From assembly GCF_006494535.1 (NCBI RefSeq), contig NZ_VHIQ01000005.1, forward strand, positions 124,001 to 188,000: a stretch of 64,000 nt of DNA, written 5' to 3'. The notes beneath the pieces are model-generated. The model made no database searches. It was given only the letters and a program-made list of their open reading frames with translations, and was not told the DNA's origin. The translations under genes and the position numbers were made by a program. The stretch comes from Paucihalobacter ruber (lineage in GTDB: Bacteria > Bacteroidota > Bacteroidia > Flavobacteriales > Flavobacteriaceae). Below are positions 34,577 to 44,165 of this stretch, in pieces. Numbering within the stretch: position 1 is the stretch's first letter; the number at the start of each line of letters is the position of its first letter.

Positions 34577-35167
34577 ATGATTTTACCTATCGTTGCCTAC
34601 GGCGATTCGGTTTTAAAGAAAAAAGCAGAACCAATCACTCAGGATTATCCAGAACTTGAGGCCTTGATAACTAATATGTTTGAAACCATGTATGGTGCCT
34701 ATGGTGTTGGATTGGCGGCACCGCAAATAGGTTTGCCAATTAGATTATTTGTGGTAGATACCGAGCCGTTTGCCGACGATGAAGACCTTTCAAAAGAAGA
34801 ACAGGAAGCCATGAAAGACTTTAAGCAGGTTTTTATAAATCCCGAAATATTAGAAGAAACAGGAGATGAATGGGCTTTTAACGAAGGCTGTTTAAGTATT
34901 CCCGACGTGAGAGAAGATGTGTTTAGAAAACCAACCATCACCATTAAATTTCAGGACGAAAAGTTCAACGCACACACCATGACTTATAACGGACTTATAG
35001 CGCGGGTTATTCAGCACGAATACGACCATATTGAAGGTGTACTGTTTACAGACAGGCTGTCGGCTTTCAAAAAAAGAATAATAAAAGGCAGACTTAATAA
35101 CATTTCAAAAGGTAATATTAATGTAGATTACCGCATGAAATTTCCGTTATTAAAGAAAAAAAGATAA
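34577..35167 (+). CDS. def: Peptide deformylase
   Basis: Def removes the N-formyl group from nascent proteins. All three metal-site motifs are intact: GVGLAAPQIG (43-52), EGCLSIP (about 114-120, with the metal Cys) and QHEYDHIEG (about 154-162, HExxH). The 196-aa length is usual. Compared with many homologues the segment between motifs 1 and 2 carries an acidic insertion (DDEDLSKEEQEAMK), as is common in Bacteroidota. It is the first gene of a tight operon with the DUF5606 protein (26 bases on) and mazG. Confidence 0.96.
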   Translation: MILPIVAYGDSVLKKKAEPITQDYPELEALITNMFETMYGAYGVGLAAPQIGLPIRLFVVDTEPFADDEDLSKEEQEAMKDFKQVFINPEILEETGDEWAFNEGCLSIPDVREDVFRKPTITIKFQDEKFNAHTMTYNGLIARVIQHEYDHIEGVLFTDRLSAFKKRIIKGRLNNISKGNINVDYRMKFPLLKKKR

Positions 35168-35193
35168 TTACAAATTAAGATATTCCACATTTT

Positions 35194-35616
35194 ATGAGTT
35201 TAGACAAAATTATGTCCATTTCGGGCAAGCCGGGTTTGTATAAAGTGTTAACCCAAACCAGAAATGGTGCCATTGTAGAATCGTTATTAGACAATAAGCG
35301 ACTCAACGTTAACATTCACAGCAATGTTAGTATTTTAAGTGAAATAGCTATCTATACCATCCATGAAGAAAAGCCACTCGCCGAAATTTTTGAATCTATC
35401 AAACAAAAGGAAAACGGACAACAAACGTCAATAAGTCATAAAGACAGCAAAGATGCATTAGAGGAATATTTTTTCAATATTTTACCCGATTACGATGAAG
35501 ATCGCGTCTATGCATCCGATATTAAAAAAGTGATTCAGTGGTATAATTTGTTGCAAAAAAACGACTTACTTCCATCAGCTTCAACTGAAGACAAGGGAAG
35601 CGACGAAGAGGAATAA
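35194..35616 (+). CDS. DUF5606 domain protein
   Basis: A 140-aa cytoplasmic protein. The start MSLDKIMSISGKPGLYKVLTQTR and the VIQWYNLLQKNDLL segment match DUF5606, a Bacteroidota family usually found between peptide deformylase and MazG, as here. It begins with a small beta-rich domain and ends in an acidic tail (EDKGSDEEE). The function is unknown, though its conserved position suggests a housekeeping role tied to protein maturation or nucleotide clean-up. It lies 14 bases before mazG. Confidence 0.82.
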   Translation: MSLDKIMSISGKPGLYKVLTQTRNGAIVESLLDNKRLNVNIHSNVSILSEIAIYTIHEEKPLAEIFESIKQKENGQQTSISHKDSKDALEEYFFNILPDYDEDRVYASDIKKVIQWYNLLQKNDLLPSASTEDKGSDEEE

Positions 35617-35630
35617 TCTTAAAGTAGTCA

Positions 35631-36404
35631 ATGGTAGATAAAACAAAACAATTAGAAGCTTTTAATCGCCTGCTTATCATCATGGACGAGTTGCGTGAGC
35701 AATGTCCATGGGATAAAAAGCAAACCATGGAGTCGCTTCGTCATTTAACCATTGAAGAAGTTTACGAACTGGGCGACGCTATTTTAGACAAAGATTTGGA
35801 CGAAGTTAAAAAGGAGCTGGGCGATGTGTTGCTACATATTGTTTTTTATGCCAAAATTGGCAGCGAAACCAACAGTTTTGATATGGCTGATGTTTGCAAT
35901 AGTATTTGCGATAAACTCATTGAAAGGCATCCGCATATTTATGCCGACGTTAAGGTTGAAGATGAAGAAGAGGTAAAGCGTAACTGGGAAAAACTAAAAC
36001 TCAAAGAAGGAAAAACGAGTGTGCTTCAAGGGGTACCGAAAAGTTTGCCTGCCGTTGTAAAAGCCAATCGTATTCAAGATAAAGTTGCCGGTGTTGGTTT
36101 TGACTGGGAAGAACCCAATCAGGTTTGGGAAAAGGTTCAGGAAGAATTGCAAGAGTTACAAACCGAAGTGGCAAGCGGAAATTACGAAGGCATTGAAAAC
36201 GAAATGGGCGACGTTATGTTTTCACTCATCAACTACGCGAGGTTTTTAAAAATAAATCCTGAAAATGCGCTCGAACGAACCAATAAAAAATTCATCAAGC
36301 GTTTTATGTACCTCGAACAAAAAGCCAAGTCTTTAAACAAAGATTTAAAAGATATGACACTTGCCGAAATGGACGTATTTTGGGAAGAAGCCAAAAAGCT
36401 TTAA
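35631..36404 (+). CDS. mazG: Nucleoside triphosphate pyrophosphohydrolase
   Basis: MazG hydrolyses NTPs and dNTPs to monophosphates and pyrophosphate, a house-cleaning role that can also affect (p)ppGpp pools. The 257-aa protein carries two tandem all-alpha NTP-PPase domains: CPWDKKQTMESLRHLTIEEVYEL with the ExxE...ExxD metal sites (DEVKKELGDVLLHIVF) in the N-half, and VQEELQELQTEV with ENEMGDVMFSLINYAR in the C-half. It is the last gene of the def operon and is followed by a bidirectional terminator. Confidence 0.95.
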   Translation: MVDKTKQLEAFNRLLIIMDELREQCPWDKKQTMESLRHLTIEEVYELGDAILDKDLDEVKKELGDVLLHIVFYAKIGSETNSFDMADVCNSICDKLIERHPHIYADVKVEDEEEVKRNWEKLKLKEGKTSVLQGVPKSLPAVVKANRIQDKVAGVGFDWEEPNQVWEKVQEELQELQTEVASGNYEGIENEMGDVMFSLINYARFLKINPENALERTNKKFIKRFMYLEQKAKSLNKDLKDMTLAEMDVFWEEAKKL

Positions 36405-36407
36405 TTG

Positions 36408-36446
36408 AAAAAGCCCTTGGAAATTAAAAAGCCCAAGGGCTTTTTT
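36408..36446. terminator. Bidirectional terminator between mazG and the DUF349 gene
   Basis: A 13-bp perfect stem (AAAAAGCCCTTGG, 36408-36420, with CCAAGGGCTTTTT, 36433-36445) is flanked by T-rich ends on both strands and sits between two convergent genes. Confidence 0.88.
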
Positions 36447-36447
36447 G

Positions 36448-38568
36448 TTAATACATATCCTTAATTTTAACAAGTTTTTGTTTCCAGGTTTCCAAAACTT
36501 CTTTTTGTTTCGCTATGTTTTTATGAACCTCCTGAACCAACGGGTTATCTGAATTGGTGTCTGAGAAGAACATTAAATTGTTTTCCAACTGGTTAATTTC
36601 GGACTTAATCTCATCTATTTTCTTTCTTATAAAAGAACGTTCGTTATCAAGAGCTCTGGTATCATCTGGATTAGAAAGTGATTCTAATTTGTTTTCATAC
36701 TTAATCATTTCAGCTTTTGAGGAATCTATCTTGAGTTTTTTAAAGATACCGTCCAATACCTTATTAAATTTACCTTCTATAAAGCGTTTGTTGTTTGGTA
36801 CATGACCGATTGACTTCCACGCATCAATTATTTCCTGAACTTTTTTCTTGTCTTTTTGAATGTCTTCGGTTAATTCAAAGCTTTTGAGTTTTTTAAGGAG
36901 CTCGTTCTTTTTATCGAAAGCGTCGTACAACTCTTTATCTGCTTCTCTTTGTTTGTCATGTAGCCTGTCAAAATAGTAATTACAAGCACTTTTAAACTGT
37001 TTCCAAACCTTATTGCTATCTTTTCTAGGAACATGACCTATGTCTTTCCATTGATTTTGAATGTTTTTCATCAACGGTGTGACCGTTTCAAAATCTGTAC
37101 TGTCTTTATTGTCTTCAGCAATTTTAATAAGGTCCAGCTTTTTTTGAAGGTTGTCGAATTGATCTTTTTTAAGTCCTTTATAATAGGCATTTTTAGCTCT
37201 GTTAAAAGATCTAACAGCCGCCTTGAATTCGTTCCAGCATTCTTGGTTGTTAGCTCGTGGTACTCTACCGGCAGTAAAGAAGGCTTCTCTTAAAGCTTCT
37301 ATTTCTTTAATACCTTGCTGCCAACCATTATGGTTTTTGATATCTTTTTTTGCAATGGCTTCAATCTTTGCAATAATATCTTTTTTAACAACCAAGTTAT
37401 CTTCAAAAGCCTGCTCCAGATTATTTAAATAGTCTTGTCTCTTGTCGTGTATTACTTTGGTTGCGGCACTAAATTGCTCCCAAATCTCGTCCCTGTATTC
37501 TCTGTCTACCGGACCTAGTTCTTCTTTCCAGATCTTATGAAGTAATTGTAATTCTCTAAATGCTAAATTGATATCGCCAATTTCACCTAATTCTTCGGCA
37601 CGTTTAATAACCTTACGCTTTTCTTCGAGGTTGTGCTTAAAGTCCATATCCCTCAAATCTCGGTTGAGGTGTAAAAAATCGTAAAATATCTCTACATGGT
37701 GGTGGTAGGTATTCCAAACATCATTGTAATGATTGCGCGGAATGGGTCCGGCATGACGCCATTGCTCTTGTAAATCTTTAAAATGTTTGTAAGTGGTGTT
37801 GATATTTTCTTCAACATTTATTAAGCCCTTTATTTCTTCAATAATATGAAGTCTGTTTTCAAGATTGGCATTTAAATTTCGTTCTAATTCTTTGTGGTAT
37901 GTATTGAGTTTACCTTTATAATCGCGATAGACGACATTAAATGAATTTTTAATGTCGCTTTGGAAATAAAAATCTATTTCATTGCCACCTTCGTTCACAA
38001 ATTCCTCTTTCTTTTCTTCATAAAGGGCTTTGTATTTTTGATTGAACTCAGATTTTATTTCATTAACGGGCTTTCTGATGGTTTGGATTTTTCTCGAAGC
38101 CACCAAATTTTCGAATTCCTTGACCAGTTGTTCTAGTGAAAGAGCATGGTAATCTATTTCTTCAATTTCGTGGCGTTCAGCATTGGTTTCATCTTCACTA
38201 TCTTCTGCATTGGCGGCAGCTATAGAACCTACATGGTCTAAATCTGTTTCTTCATGCTCCTCATCATCATCTTCGCTTTCATCACTATCATCATCATTAT
38301 CATCATTGGCTGAGGCTGTATCGACCTGCGATGTATTATCGTCAACTTGCATTTCTTCTACTTCACCACCTAAGTCATTGTCGTCATTGGCTAAAGTATT
38401 TTCTGCCAGCTCTGAGTCCGCAACATTTTCAATTGATTCTCCTTCTGTTGTAGAAGTTGAACTAATCTCAACCTCACTTTCAGAATTTTCAACCGGGTTT
38501 TCAGAAACCTCGTTTTTAATTGTATCTTCTTGTCCGTCTGCATTTTGCAGGTTATCTTTCTCAAGCAT
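36448..38568 (-). CDS. DUF349-repeat protein with acidic N-terminus
   Basis: A 706-aa protein. Residues about 1-140 are very rich in Asp, Glu, Ser and Asn and are probably disordered. From about 170 to 620 come several DUF349 helical units recognisable by W---G-VPR---N-VW--F and IGHVPNNKR-type segments with FY-/YY-aromatic spacing. A coiled coil (about 640-706, ENKLESL ... EINQLENNL) closes the protein. DUF349 proteins are cytoplasmic helical bundles of uncertain function. It has the best-formed promoter in the window and converges with the def operon. Confidence 0.85.
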   Translation of the reverse strand: MLEKDNLQNADGQEDTIKNEVSENPVENSESEVEISSTSTTEGESIENVADSELAENTLANDDNDLGGEVEEMQVDDNTSQVDTASANDDNDDDSDESEDDDEEHEETDLDHVGSIAAANAEDSEDETNAERHEIEEIDYHALSLEQLVKEFENLVASRKIQTIRKPVNEIKSEFNQKYKALYEEKKEEFVNEGGNEIDFYFQSDIKNSFNVVYRDYKGKLNTYHKELERNLNANLENRLHIIEEIKGLINVEENINTTYKHFKDLQEQWRHAGPIPRNHYNDVWNTYHHHVEIFYDFLHLNRDLRDMDFKHNLEEKRKVIKRAEELGEIGDINLAFRELQLLHKIWKEELGPVDREYRDEIWEQFSAATKVIHDKRQDYLNNLEQAFEDNLVVKKDIIAKIEAIAKKDIKNHNGWQQGIKEIEALREAFFTAGRVPRANNQECWNEFKAAVRSFNRAKNAYYKGLKKDQFDNLQKKLDLIKIAEDNKDSTDFETVTPLMKNIQNQWKDIGHVPRKDSNKVWKQFKSACNYYFDRLHDKQREADKELYDAFDKKNELLKKLKSFELTEDIQKDKKKVQEIIDAWKSIGHVPNNKRFIEGKFNKVLDGIFKKLKIDSSKAEMIKYENKLESLSNPDDTRALDNERSFIRKKIDEIKSEINQLENNLMFFSDTNSDNPLVQEVHKNIAKQKEVLETWKQKLVKIKDMY

Positions 38569-38597
38569 TTTTGAATCTTGTATTTATATTAAAAAGT

Positions 38598-38628
38598 TAA
38601 AGATAATAACCAATTGGCTATTTTCAAA
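38598..38628 (-). promoter_or_regulatory. Promoter of the DUF349 gene
   Basis: On the minus strand TTTG (38625-38628) and TATCTTTA (38598-38605) are separated by exactly 19 bases, 29 bases before the ATG at 38568. Confidence 0.7.
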
Positions 38629-38652
38629 ACATTGTGTTTTAATAACTTTAAA

Positions 38653-39390
38653 TTAAGGCTTATTCCAAAGTTTCCAGGCTTTTTCTGCCTGAAGCTCCAA
38701 CATTTGTAATCCGTTTAAAATCTGTGCACCATGTTGCTTTCCTTTTTTAAGAAATAAGGTTTCAGACGGATTGTAAATTAAATCGAACAAAAGATGTTTG
38801 CTGGTTATATGCTCATAAGGAATATTAGGACATGCATCTACCGCAGGATAAGTACCTAAAGGTGTACAATTAATGATAATTTGATGCGATGCAATGATTG
38901 GACTATTAAGATTTTCGTAAATAAAGTTAACGTGATCTGAGTAGTTTCTCGATACAAAGCTATAAGGTATTTCAAGTTTTTTTAACGCAAAGGCCACAGC
39001 TTTTGAAGCGCCACCGGTACCTAAGATAAGCGCCTTTTTATGGTGTGGTTTTAAATGAGGCTCTAAGGATTTTATGAATCCGTAGAAATCTGTATTATAA
39101 CCCTTTAATTTACCATTTTTTTCAATTTTAATTGTGTTGACTGCGCCAATTTTTTTAGCATTTTTAGACAAATTGTCTAAAAAAGGAATGATTTCTTCCT
39201 TGTAGGGAATGGTTACATTAAGTCCTTTTAATTTTGGATGCGTGCTTAAAATATTCGGGAACTCAATTATTTCTTTTAAATCGAAATTATTGTAGCTACA
39301 GTGTAAATGTTCGTTTTCAAACTTTTTTGTGAAATATTGTTTTGAAAAAGAGTAGGAAATATTTCTTCCTATAAGGCCAAATTCAGTCAT
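38653..39390 (-). CDS. aroE: Shikimate dehydrogenase
   Basis: AroE reduces 3-dehydroshikimate with NADPH in aromatic amino acid synthesis. The 245-aa length is at the short end of the family. YSFSKQYFTKKF near residue 13 is the substrate-binding start, NVTIPYKE holds the catalytic Lys (about K63), NTDFYGF the conserved Asn/Asp, and LGTGGASKAVAFAL (about 118-131) the nucleotide-binding loop. The ATG overlaps the stop of the upstream DUF368 gene by four bases, so translation is coupled. Confidence 0.93.
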   Translation of the reverse strand: MTEFGLIGRNISYSFSKQYFTKKFENEHLHCSYNNFDLKEIIEFPNILSTHPKLKGLNVTIPYKEEIIPFLDNLSKNAKKIGAVNTIKIEKNGKLKGYNTDFYGFIKSLEPHLKPHHKKALILGTGGASKAVAFALKKLEIPYSFVSRNYSDHVNFIYENLNSPIIASHQIIINCTPLGTYPAVDACPNIPYEHITSKHLLFDLIYNPSETLFLKKGKQHGAQILNGLQMLELQAEKAWKLWNKP

Positions 39391-40403
39391 TTAATTTTTC
39401 TTGTTTTTTGTCCGTACCATTCTAGGGCAAGAACCACAAAAATACCAAGTATTGCGTACATTACGGCAAAAAGTGTTTCGGAATTGAGTTCGGGTAGATA
39501 TCTTTGGTAATTTTGAATGATAGGTGAGTCGTTGATGTCTAATAACAATTCGCCTTGGGCATTGGTTTTAAAAATTGTTTTTTTCCAGGGCCAAACCACA
39601 CCTAGAGATCCAACAATAAAACCAATAATGGTAGCCAGTGTTATGCTTTTATAATGTTTTAAAATGTAACTGAGAATATGAGAAAACGTTACCAAACCAG
39701 CTACAGAACCCAAGGTGAAAACTACTAATACTTTTAATAATCTGAGTCGCTCACTGTTATAAACAAACTCAAAATTTAATCTTACTATTTCGGTTAGGGT
39801 ATCAAATAAGGCATTGACCGAATCAACCAGCAGTAAGACATAATTCCCCATTAAAATTAAAATAAAAGAGCCTGAAAATCCCGGAAGTGTCATACCGCTA
39901 ACGCTAATCATTCCACAGATAAATACAAAAAACAGATTGTCGTTTTCTTTGGCCGGATTTAAAAAACTAATTCCCAAACCGAGCACAATTCCTATACCAA
40001 GTGCAATTCCGGTTTTTAAATGCCATTGATTAAAATCTTTATTGATGTAATAAATAGAACCTATAATCATTCCAAAAAACAAACTCCAAACATACAGTTC
40101 GTAGTGGTCTAAAAAGTAGTCGAGAATTTTAGATACGCTAAAGTAGCTCACTATCATCCCAAAAAATAACAGACCTAAAAACTTGCCGTTGATATATCTG
40201 TAAAAGCTATTAAATCTACCATTGATAAGTAATTTAAAGGCTTTACCATTAACTTTTTGAAGCGAGTAAATAAACTCTTCATAAAAGCCTGCCACAAAAG
40301 CCACAACACCTCCCGAAACGCCGGGAACCTTGTTGGCTGCACCCATCCCAATACCTTTTATGACAAGAAATAATTTATCTGAAAATGTTCGGGTACTTTC
40401 CAT
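39387..40403 (-). CDS. DUF368 membrane protein (PopT-type undecaprenyl-phosphate translocase family), copy 2
   Basis: A 338-aa polytopic protein of the DUF368 family. Members (PopT) have been shown to take part in recycling the undecaprenyl-phosphate lipid carrier across the cytoplasmic membrane. The signature MGAANKVPGVSGGVVAFVAGFYEE (about 15-38) and its inverted second copy SGMTLPGFSGSFILILMGNY (about 168-187) show the internal repeat typical of the family. It is a paralogue of the gene immediately upstream (one-base gap) and is coupled to aroE. Confidence 0.88.
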   Translation of the reverse strand: MESTRTFSDKLFLVIKGIGMGAANKVPGVSGGVVAFVAGFYEEFIYSLQKVNGKAFKLLINGRFNSFYRYINGKFLGLLFFGMIVSYFSVSKILDYFLDHYELYVWSLFFGMIIGSIYYINKDFNQWHLKTGIALGIGIVLGLGISFLNPAKENDNLFFVFICGMISVSGMTLPGFSGSFILILMGNYVLLLVDSVNALFDTLTEIVRLNFEFVYNSERLRLLKVLVVFTLGSVAGLVTFSHILSYILKHYKSITLATIIGFIVGSLGVVWPWKKTIFKTNAQGELLLDINDSPIIQNYQRYLPELNSETLFAVMYAILGIFVVLALEWYGQKTRKIK

Positions 40404-40404
40404 A

Positions 40405-41367
40405 TTAAGCGCGCTTTGAGCCTAGTTTCTCTAAAATGAAAATAGTTAAAAAACCTATTAACATAAGGGTCATAGCCAAAATAATTTGGGGTTCACCATT
40501 ATAGGCTGAAGGTGCTATACTTTCTTCGAGAAGTGGCACTTTTAGACCTTCAGAATTTAATCGCCAGGTTAATACTTTTTTCCATGGCCATATTTTATTA
40601 AGCGAACCTATCATAAAGCCGGTTAGAATGGCGAGTGTTAAGTTTTTATGATGTTTAAACATCCAGTTTAAAATTTTCGAAAACACTTTGATACCAACAA
40701 TAGCTCCAATACCCAACATGGCAAATTTTGTAATGGCTTCCAGAAATAATGCAGAATTTAGTGTTGTAACACTTTCTATCAGGTTATTAATTGTTTCAAT
40801 AGCAATTTCATAAGCGCCAAGCAGCAATAATATAAATGCTCCCGAAATACCGGGCAAAATCATGGCAATAATGGCAACAAAGCCACAAAACAGCAGATAA
40901 AGATTGCTGTCGGGCGAAGCAAATGGCTCGGCTCTTGTAACATAATAAGATAAAAGTGTGCTAATTATTATGGCCGAAATGATTAAGAAATTGGTTGTTT
41001 TTATTTGTTTGCCAATGAAAACAATGCTGGCAACTACCAAACCAAAGAAAAAAGACCATAGTAATACAGGTTCATTTTGAAGTAGCCACTTAATAATTTT
41101 GGCCAGCGAAAGAATACTAATGGCTATTCCTGTAACAAGTGCTAACAAAAAGCTGCCATTAATATTTTTCCAGAAAAGCTTAAATCCGTGAGATTTTATA
41201 AGTTTTAGACTAGAAAGATTGAGTTTATCAATACTTTCAATTAGTTCTTCATAAATACCAGAAATAAACGCTATGGTACCACCGGAAACACCCGGAACAA
41301 CATCGGCTGCACCCATGGCCATGCCTTTGAGACCTACAAGAAAAAGGTGAAATTTATTTCTACCCAT
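40405..41367 (-). CDS. DUF368 membrane protein (PopT-type), copy 1
   Basis: A 320-aa paralogue of the next gene. MGAADVVPGVSGGTIAFISGIYEE (about 17-40) and MILPGISGAFILLLLGAYE (about 170-188) are the two P-G-SG motifs of the family, each at the start of a helical half. Both copies keep these motifs, so neither looks decayed. The flanking DUF368/aroE genes and the TPR gene upstream form a compact minus-strand run. A lipid-carrier recycling role comes from family knowledge; division of labour between the copies is unknown. Confidence 0.88.
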   Translation of the reverse strand: MGRNKFHLFLVGLKGMAMGAADVVPGVSGGTIAFISGIYEELIESIDKLNLSSLKLIKSHGFKLFWKNINGSFLLALVTGIAISILSLAKIIKWLLQNEPVLLWSFFFGLVVASIVFIGKQIKTTNFLIISAIIISTLLSYYVTRAEPFASPDSNLYLLFCGFVAIIAMILPGISGAFILLLLGAYEIAIETINNLIESVTTLNSALFLEAITKFAMLGIGAIVGIKVFSKILNWMFKHHKNLTLAILTGFMIGSLNKIWPWKKVLTWRLNSEGLKVPLLEESIAPSAYNGEPQIILAMTLMLIGFLTIFILEKLGSKRA

Positions 41368-41404
41368 AATTTTAAAACAAACAGCCGTAAAGGTATAAAA
41401 TTAA

Positions 41405-42811
41405 TCAGCCCTTTTTGTTTTTTGACTGTAGCTGTTTCAGAATTTTTTTGCTGGATAGCTTTGGAAATAACTCATCTATGATGAAATGGTAATCGGCATT
41501 AAATTTCAGACCGTTCACCATATGATATTCGGCTTCGGTATTATTACCTAAAGTAAAATGTAAACCGGCTAAACGATACTGTATTTCGGCATTTTCAGGA
41601 TAGAATTCTGACGCCTGATCTAAATTAAATACGGCGGCTTCGTATTCTCCCAATAAAATTAATATATCTGCGCGCGCCATCCAGGTTTCAATTTCGTAAT
41701 TGCCCAATTCTAATGTGCGCTTGTAGCCGTGTTCTGCCTCTTCGTATGATTTTAATCGGTGATTGATTTGAGCGTAGAGTTTCCAGTACAACACATTTTC
41801 ACTGTCAATGTTAACAGCTTTATTAATATAATACAAAGCCTTTTGATAGTTGTTTTGTTTAATATAGAATTTTGTAATGGCAATCCAACCCTTATCTAAC
41901 AACGGATCTTCATGAACTGTTTTATTGAAGTGATAAAGGGCCAATTCGTCATTACCCATTTTTTGATAACAATAGCCAATTCTCAATAATGCAAACGACG
42001 AAGGCTCATCGAGCAATAATGTATATTTATAATTTTCGATGGCTTCTTTGTAATTATGCTGTTTTTCAAGAACTTTTCCTTTTTCAAGATAGGCACCAAT
42101 AAAAGTATCATCAGAAAAAATAGCAAAATCAAACGCTGCCAACGCCTTTTTGTAAGCTTTTTGGTTGAAATACTGCTTGCCTAACTGATGCCATGCTACT
42201 TCACTATATGGGTTTTTATCTAAATAAGTATTTAAAAATAGAATGGCTTCATCGCTTTTATCGGCAAAGTCATAGCAATAAATTACATTGTATAGTGCTG
42301 AATAGTCTTCTGGGTCTAATTCAACACACTTAGTGAAATATTTTCGGGCATTGTTGTAGTCGTCAATAAACAAATACTCCATTCCAATGAGGCTGTAAAT
42401 ATCAATGCTGTCGTAAGGATCGTCATTAAGAGTCAAGGCTATTTTAAGTGCCTCAATAGCTTTGAGATGCTCGTCTTGTTTTGAAAGTACATTTGCCTTT
42501 TGAATATAGATTTCTTCGTTGTTGGGTTCTAATTCGTAGAGCTTGTCTAATAGCTTGTTAGCTTTGTCAAAATCGTCTGACATCACGTACATCTCTACCT
42601 GAAATAATTGTAAATTAGTTGACGATGGATGTTGCTCAAGGCCTAATTTAAGGGCTTTTTTCGCCAAACTAATTTTACCTAGATCGAGATAATGATGTAT
42701 GATATTTTCGAATTCCTCTGAATCAAAGAATAAAACGTTGTTGGTTTTAAGCATTGATTCAAACTTGTTTAAAGATAAATTGTAGTGTTCGTCTTCGTGA
42801 CTAAACTGCAT
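41405..42811 (-). CDS. Tetratricopeptide repeat protein
   Basis: 468 aa from the ATG at 42811 (MQFSHEDEHYNL); the longer frame adds two residues through a GTG at 42817. It has no signal peptide. About eleven TPR units cover residues 55-440 (for example ALKIALTLNDDPYDSIDIYS, YSLIGMEYLFIDDYNNARKY, AWHQLGKQYFNQKAYKKAL). It is a cytoplasmic scaffold with unknown partners. It lies 37 bases upstream of the DUF368 pair and may be co-transcribed with it. Confidence 0.85.
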   Translation of the reverse strand: MQFSHEDEHYNLSLNKFESMLKTNNVLFFDSEEFENIIHHYLDLGKISLAKKALKLGLEQHPSSTNLQLFQVEMYVMSDDFDKANKLLDKLYELEPNNEEIYIQKANVLSKQDEHLKAIEALKIALTLNDDPYDSIDIYSLIGMEYLFIDDYNNARKYFTKCVELDPEDYSALYNVIYCYDFADKSDEAILFLNTYLDKNPYSEVAWHQLGKQYFNQKAYKKALAAFDFAIFSDDTFIGAYLEKGKVLEKQHNYKEAIENYKYTLLLDEPSSFALLRIGYCYQKMGNDELALYHFNKTVHEDPLLDKGWIAITKFYIKQNNYQKALYYINKAVNIDSENVLYWKLYAQINHRLKSYEEAEHGYKRTLELGNYEIETWMARADILILLGEYEAAVFNLDQASEFYPENAEIQYRLAGLHFTLGNNTEAEYHMVNGLKFNADYHFIIDELFPKLSSKKILKQLQSKNKKG

Positions 42812-42968
42812 AAGCACGTAGTATTTGTGGTTGTAATAAAATTAAGATTCTATTGTAAGCATTGGTTTTTTATGGGTTATTGTTTTCAACAAAGTAATTA
42901 ACAGGTTTAAAAAACTGTAAATTAGCTAGGTATAGTATGTGTCAACAGTTATTAAAAGCCGTGAACAC

Positions 42969-44156
42969 TTAATTTGTGGGTTGTATTTTATTTAAAACGG
43001 ACATTAAAATATCACATCCTTCAAGAATTTCTTCGTTTGAGATGGTTAAAGGTGGTGTAATTCTTACGGCTTTAGGTTCGTATAGTAACCAGAATAAAAT
43101 GAGTCCGGCTTCCTGACCTTGCAATACAATTTGATTGGTAATATCTGCTGAAGGCGTCATCGCGGCCAGCATTAAACCTTTGCCTCGAATTTCGGTAATT
43201 AAAGGATGTTTTAAATGTTTTCTAATGAGCTGCTCTTTTTCTAAAGTTTCCTGAATAAGGTTACTTTCTGTAATTTCCTTCAAGGTTGCCAATGCAGCTG
43301 CAGCAATCACCGGATGACCTCCAAAGGTTGTAATATGGCCTAATTTTGGTTCATCGCTCAATGTTATCATATGTTCATAAGAAGCCGTGAAAGCACCAAT
43401 TGGCATGCCACCACCTAGGCCTTTACCGGTAACGACTACGTGTGGTACACAATTGTAGTTTTCGAAGCCAAATAATTTTCCGGTACGACCTATACCGGGC
43501 TGAATTTCGTCTAAAATAAGCAGTGCTCCAACATTATCGCAACGCTCTTTTACTTTTTTAAGATAATTGTCTTGAGGCTCGATAAAACCGGCACCACCTT
43601 GAATGGTTTCAAGCACAACACCCGCAGTTTTTGTCGTAATTTGATTGATGTCAAGTTCATGGTTAAATTCAATAAACCGCACATCGGGCATTAACGGTCT
43701 GAATGCTTGTTTGCGTTCTTCAAACCCCATGATACTCAAAGCTCCAATAGTATTGCCGTGGTAGGCTTTGTTGGCGGCGATAATCTCGCTTCGTCCGGTA
43801 ACGCGCTTGGCCAGTTTAATGGCACCATCAATAGCTTCTGTGCCTGAATTAGTTAAATAGGTCGTATCCAACGGCGCGGGTAGGTGAGAGGCCAGTAATT
43901 TTGATAATTCTACAGCCGGCTTTTGGGCGTATTCGCCATAAACCATCACGTGTAAATACTTGTCCAATTGATTTTTAATGGCATTTACCACTTTCGGGTG
44001 CTGATGCCCTAAACTGCAGGCTGATACCCCGGCTACAAAATCTAAGTATTTTTTACAATTGATATCGTAAATATAAGATCCTTTGGCGTATGAAACTTCC
44101 ATCGCCAAGGGATGCGGCGTTGTTTGCGCTTGGTATTTTAGAAAGTCGGCCTTCAT
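42969..44156 (-). CDS. Class III aminotransferase, acetylornithine/aspartate-family type
   Basis: 395 aa from the ATG at 44156 (MKADFLKYQAQTTPHPL); the longer frame opens with TTG at 44165. This is a PLP fold type I enzyme. TYLTNSGTEAIDGAIKLAKR is the cofactor phosphate region, LLILDEIQPGIGRTG the Asp that holds the pyridine nitrogen, and VVTGKGLGGGMPIGAF has the PLP Lys. The sequence is close to acetylornithine and omega-amino acid aminotransferases. No arginine-synthesis genes adjoin, so the substrate is uncertain. It follows the OstA-like gene by about ten bases with this start. Confidence 0.88.
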   Translation of the reverse strand: MKADFLKYQAQTTPHPLAMEVSYAKGSYIYDINCKKYLDFVAGVSACSLGHQHPKVVNAIKNQLDKYLHVMVYGEYAQKPAVELSKLLASHLPAPLDTTYLTNSGTEAIDGAIKLAKRVTGRSEIIAANKAYHGNTIGALSIMGFEERKQAFRPLMPDVRFIEFNHELDINQITTKTAGVVLETIQGGAGFIEPQDNYLKKVKERCDNVGALLILDEIQPGIGRTGKLFGFENYNCVPHVVVTGKGLGGGMPIGAFTASYEHMITLSDEPKLGHITTFGGHPVIAAAALATLKEITESNLIQETLEKEQLIRKHLKHPLITEIRGKGLMLAAMTPSADITNQIVLQGQEAGLILFWLLYEPKAVRITPPLTISNEEILEGCDILMSVLNKIQPTN

Positions 44157-44165
44157 CAACGGCAA

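Noticed and set aside
38183-38656. 157-aa serine-rich open frame on the plus strand
   Set aside because: It is the antisense of the Asp/Glu-rich N-terminus of the DUF349 protein; acidic codons read backwards give Ser/Leu runs. It has no family and no promoter.
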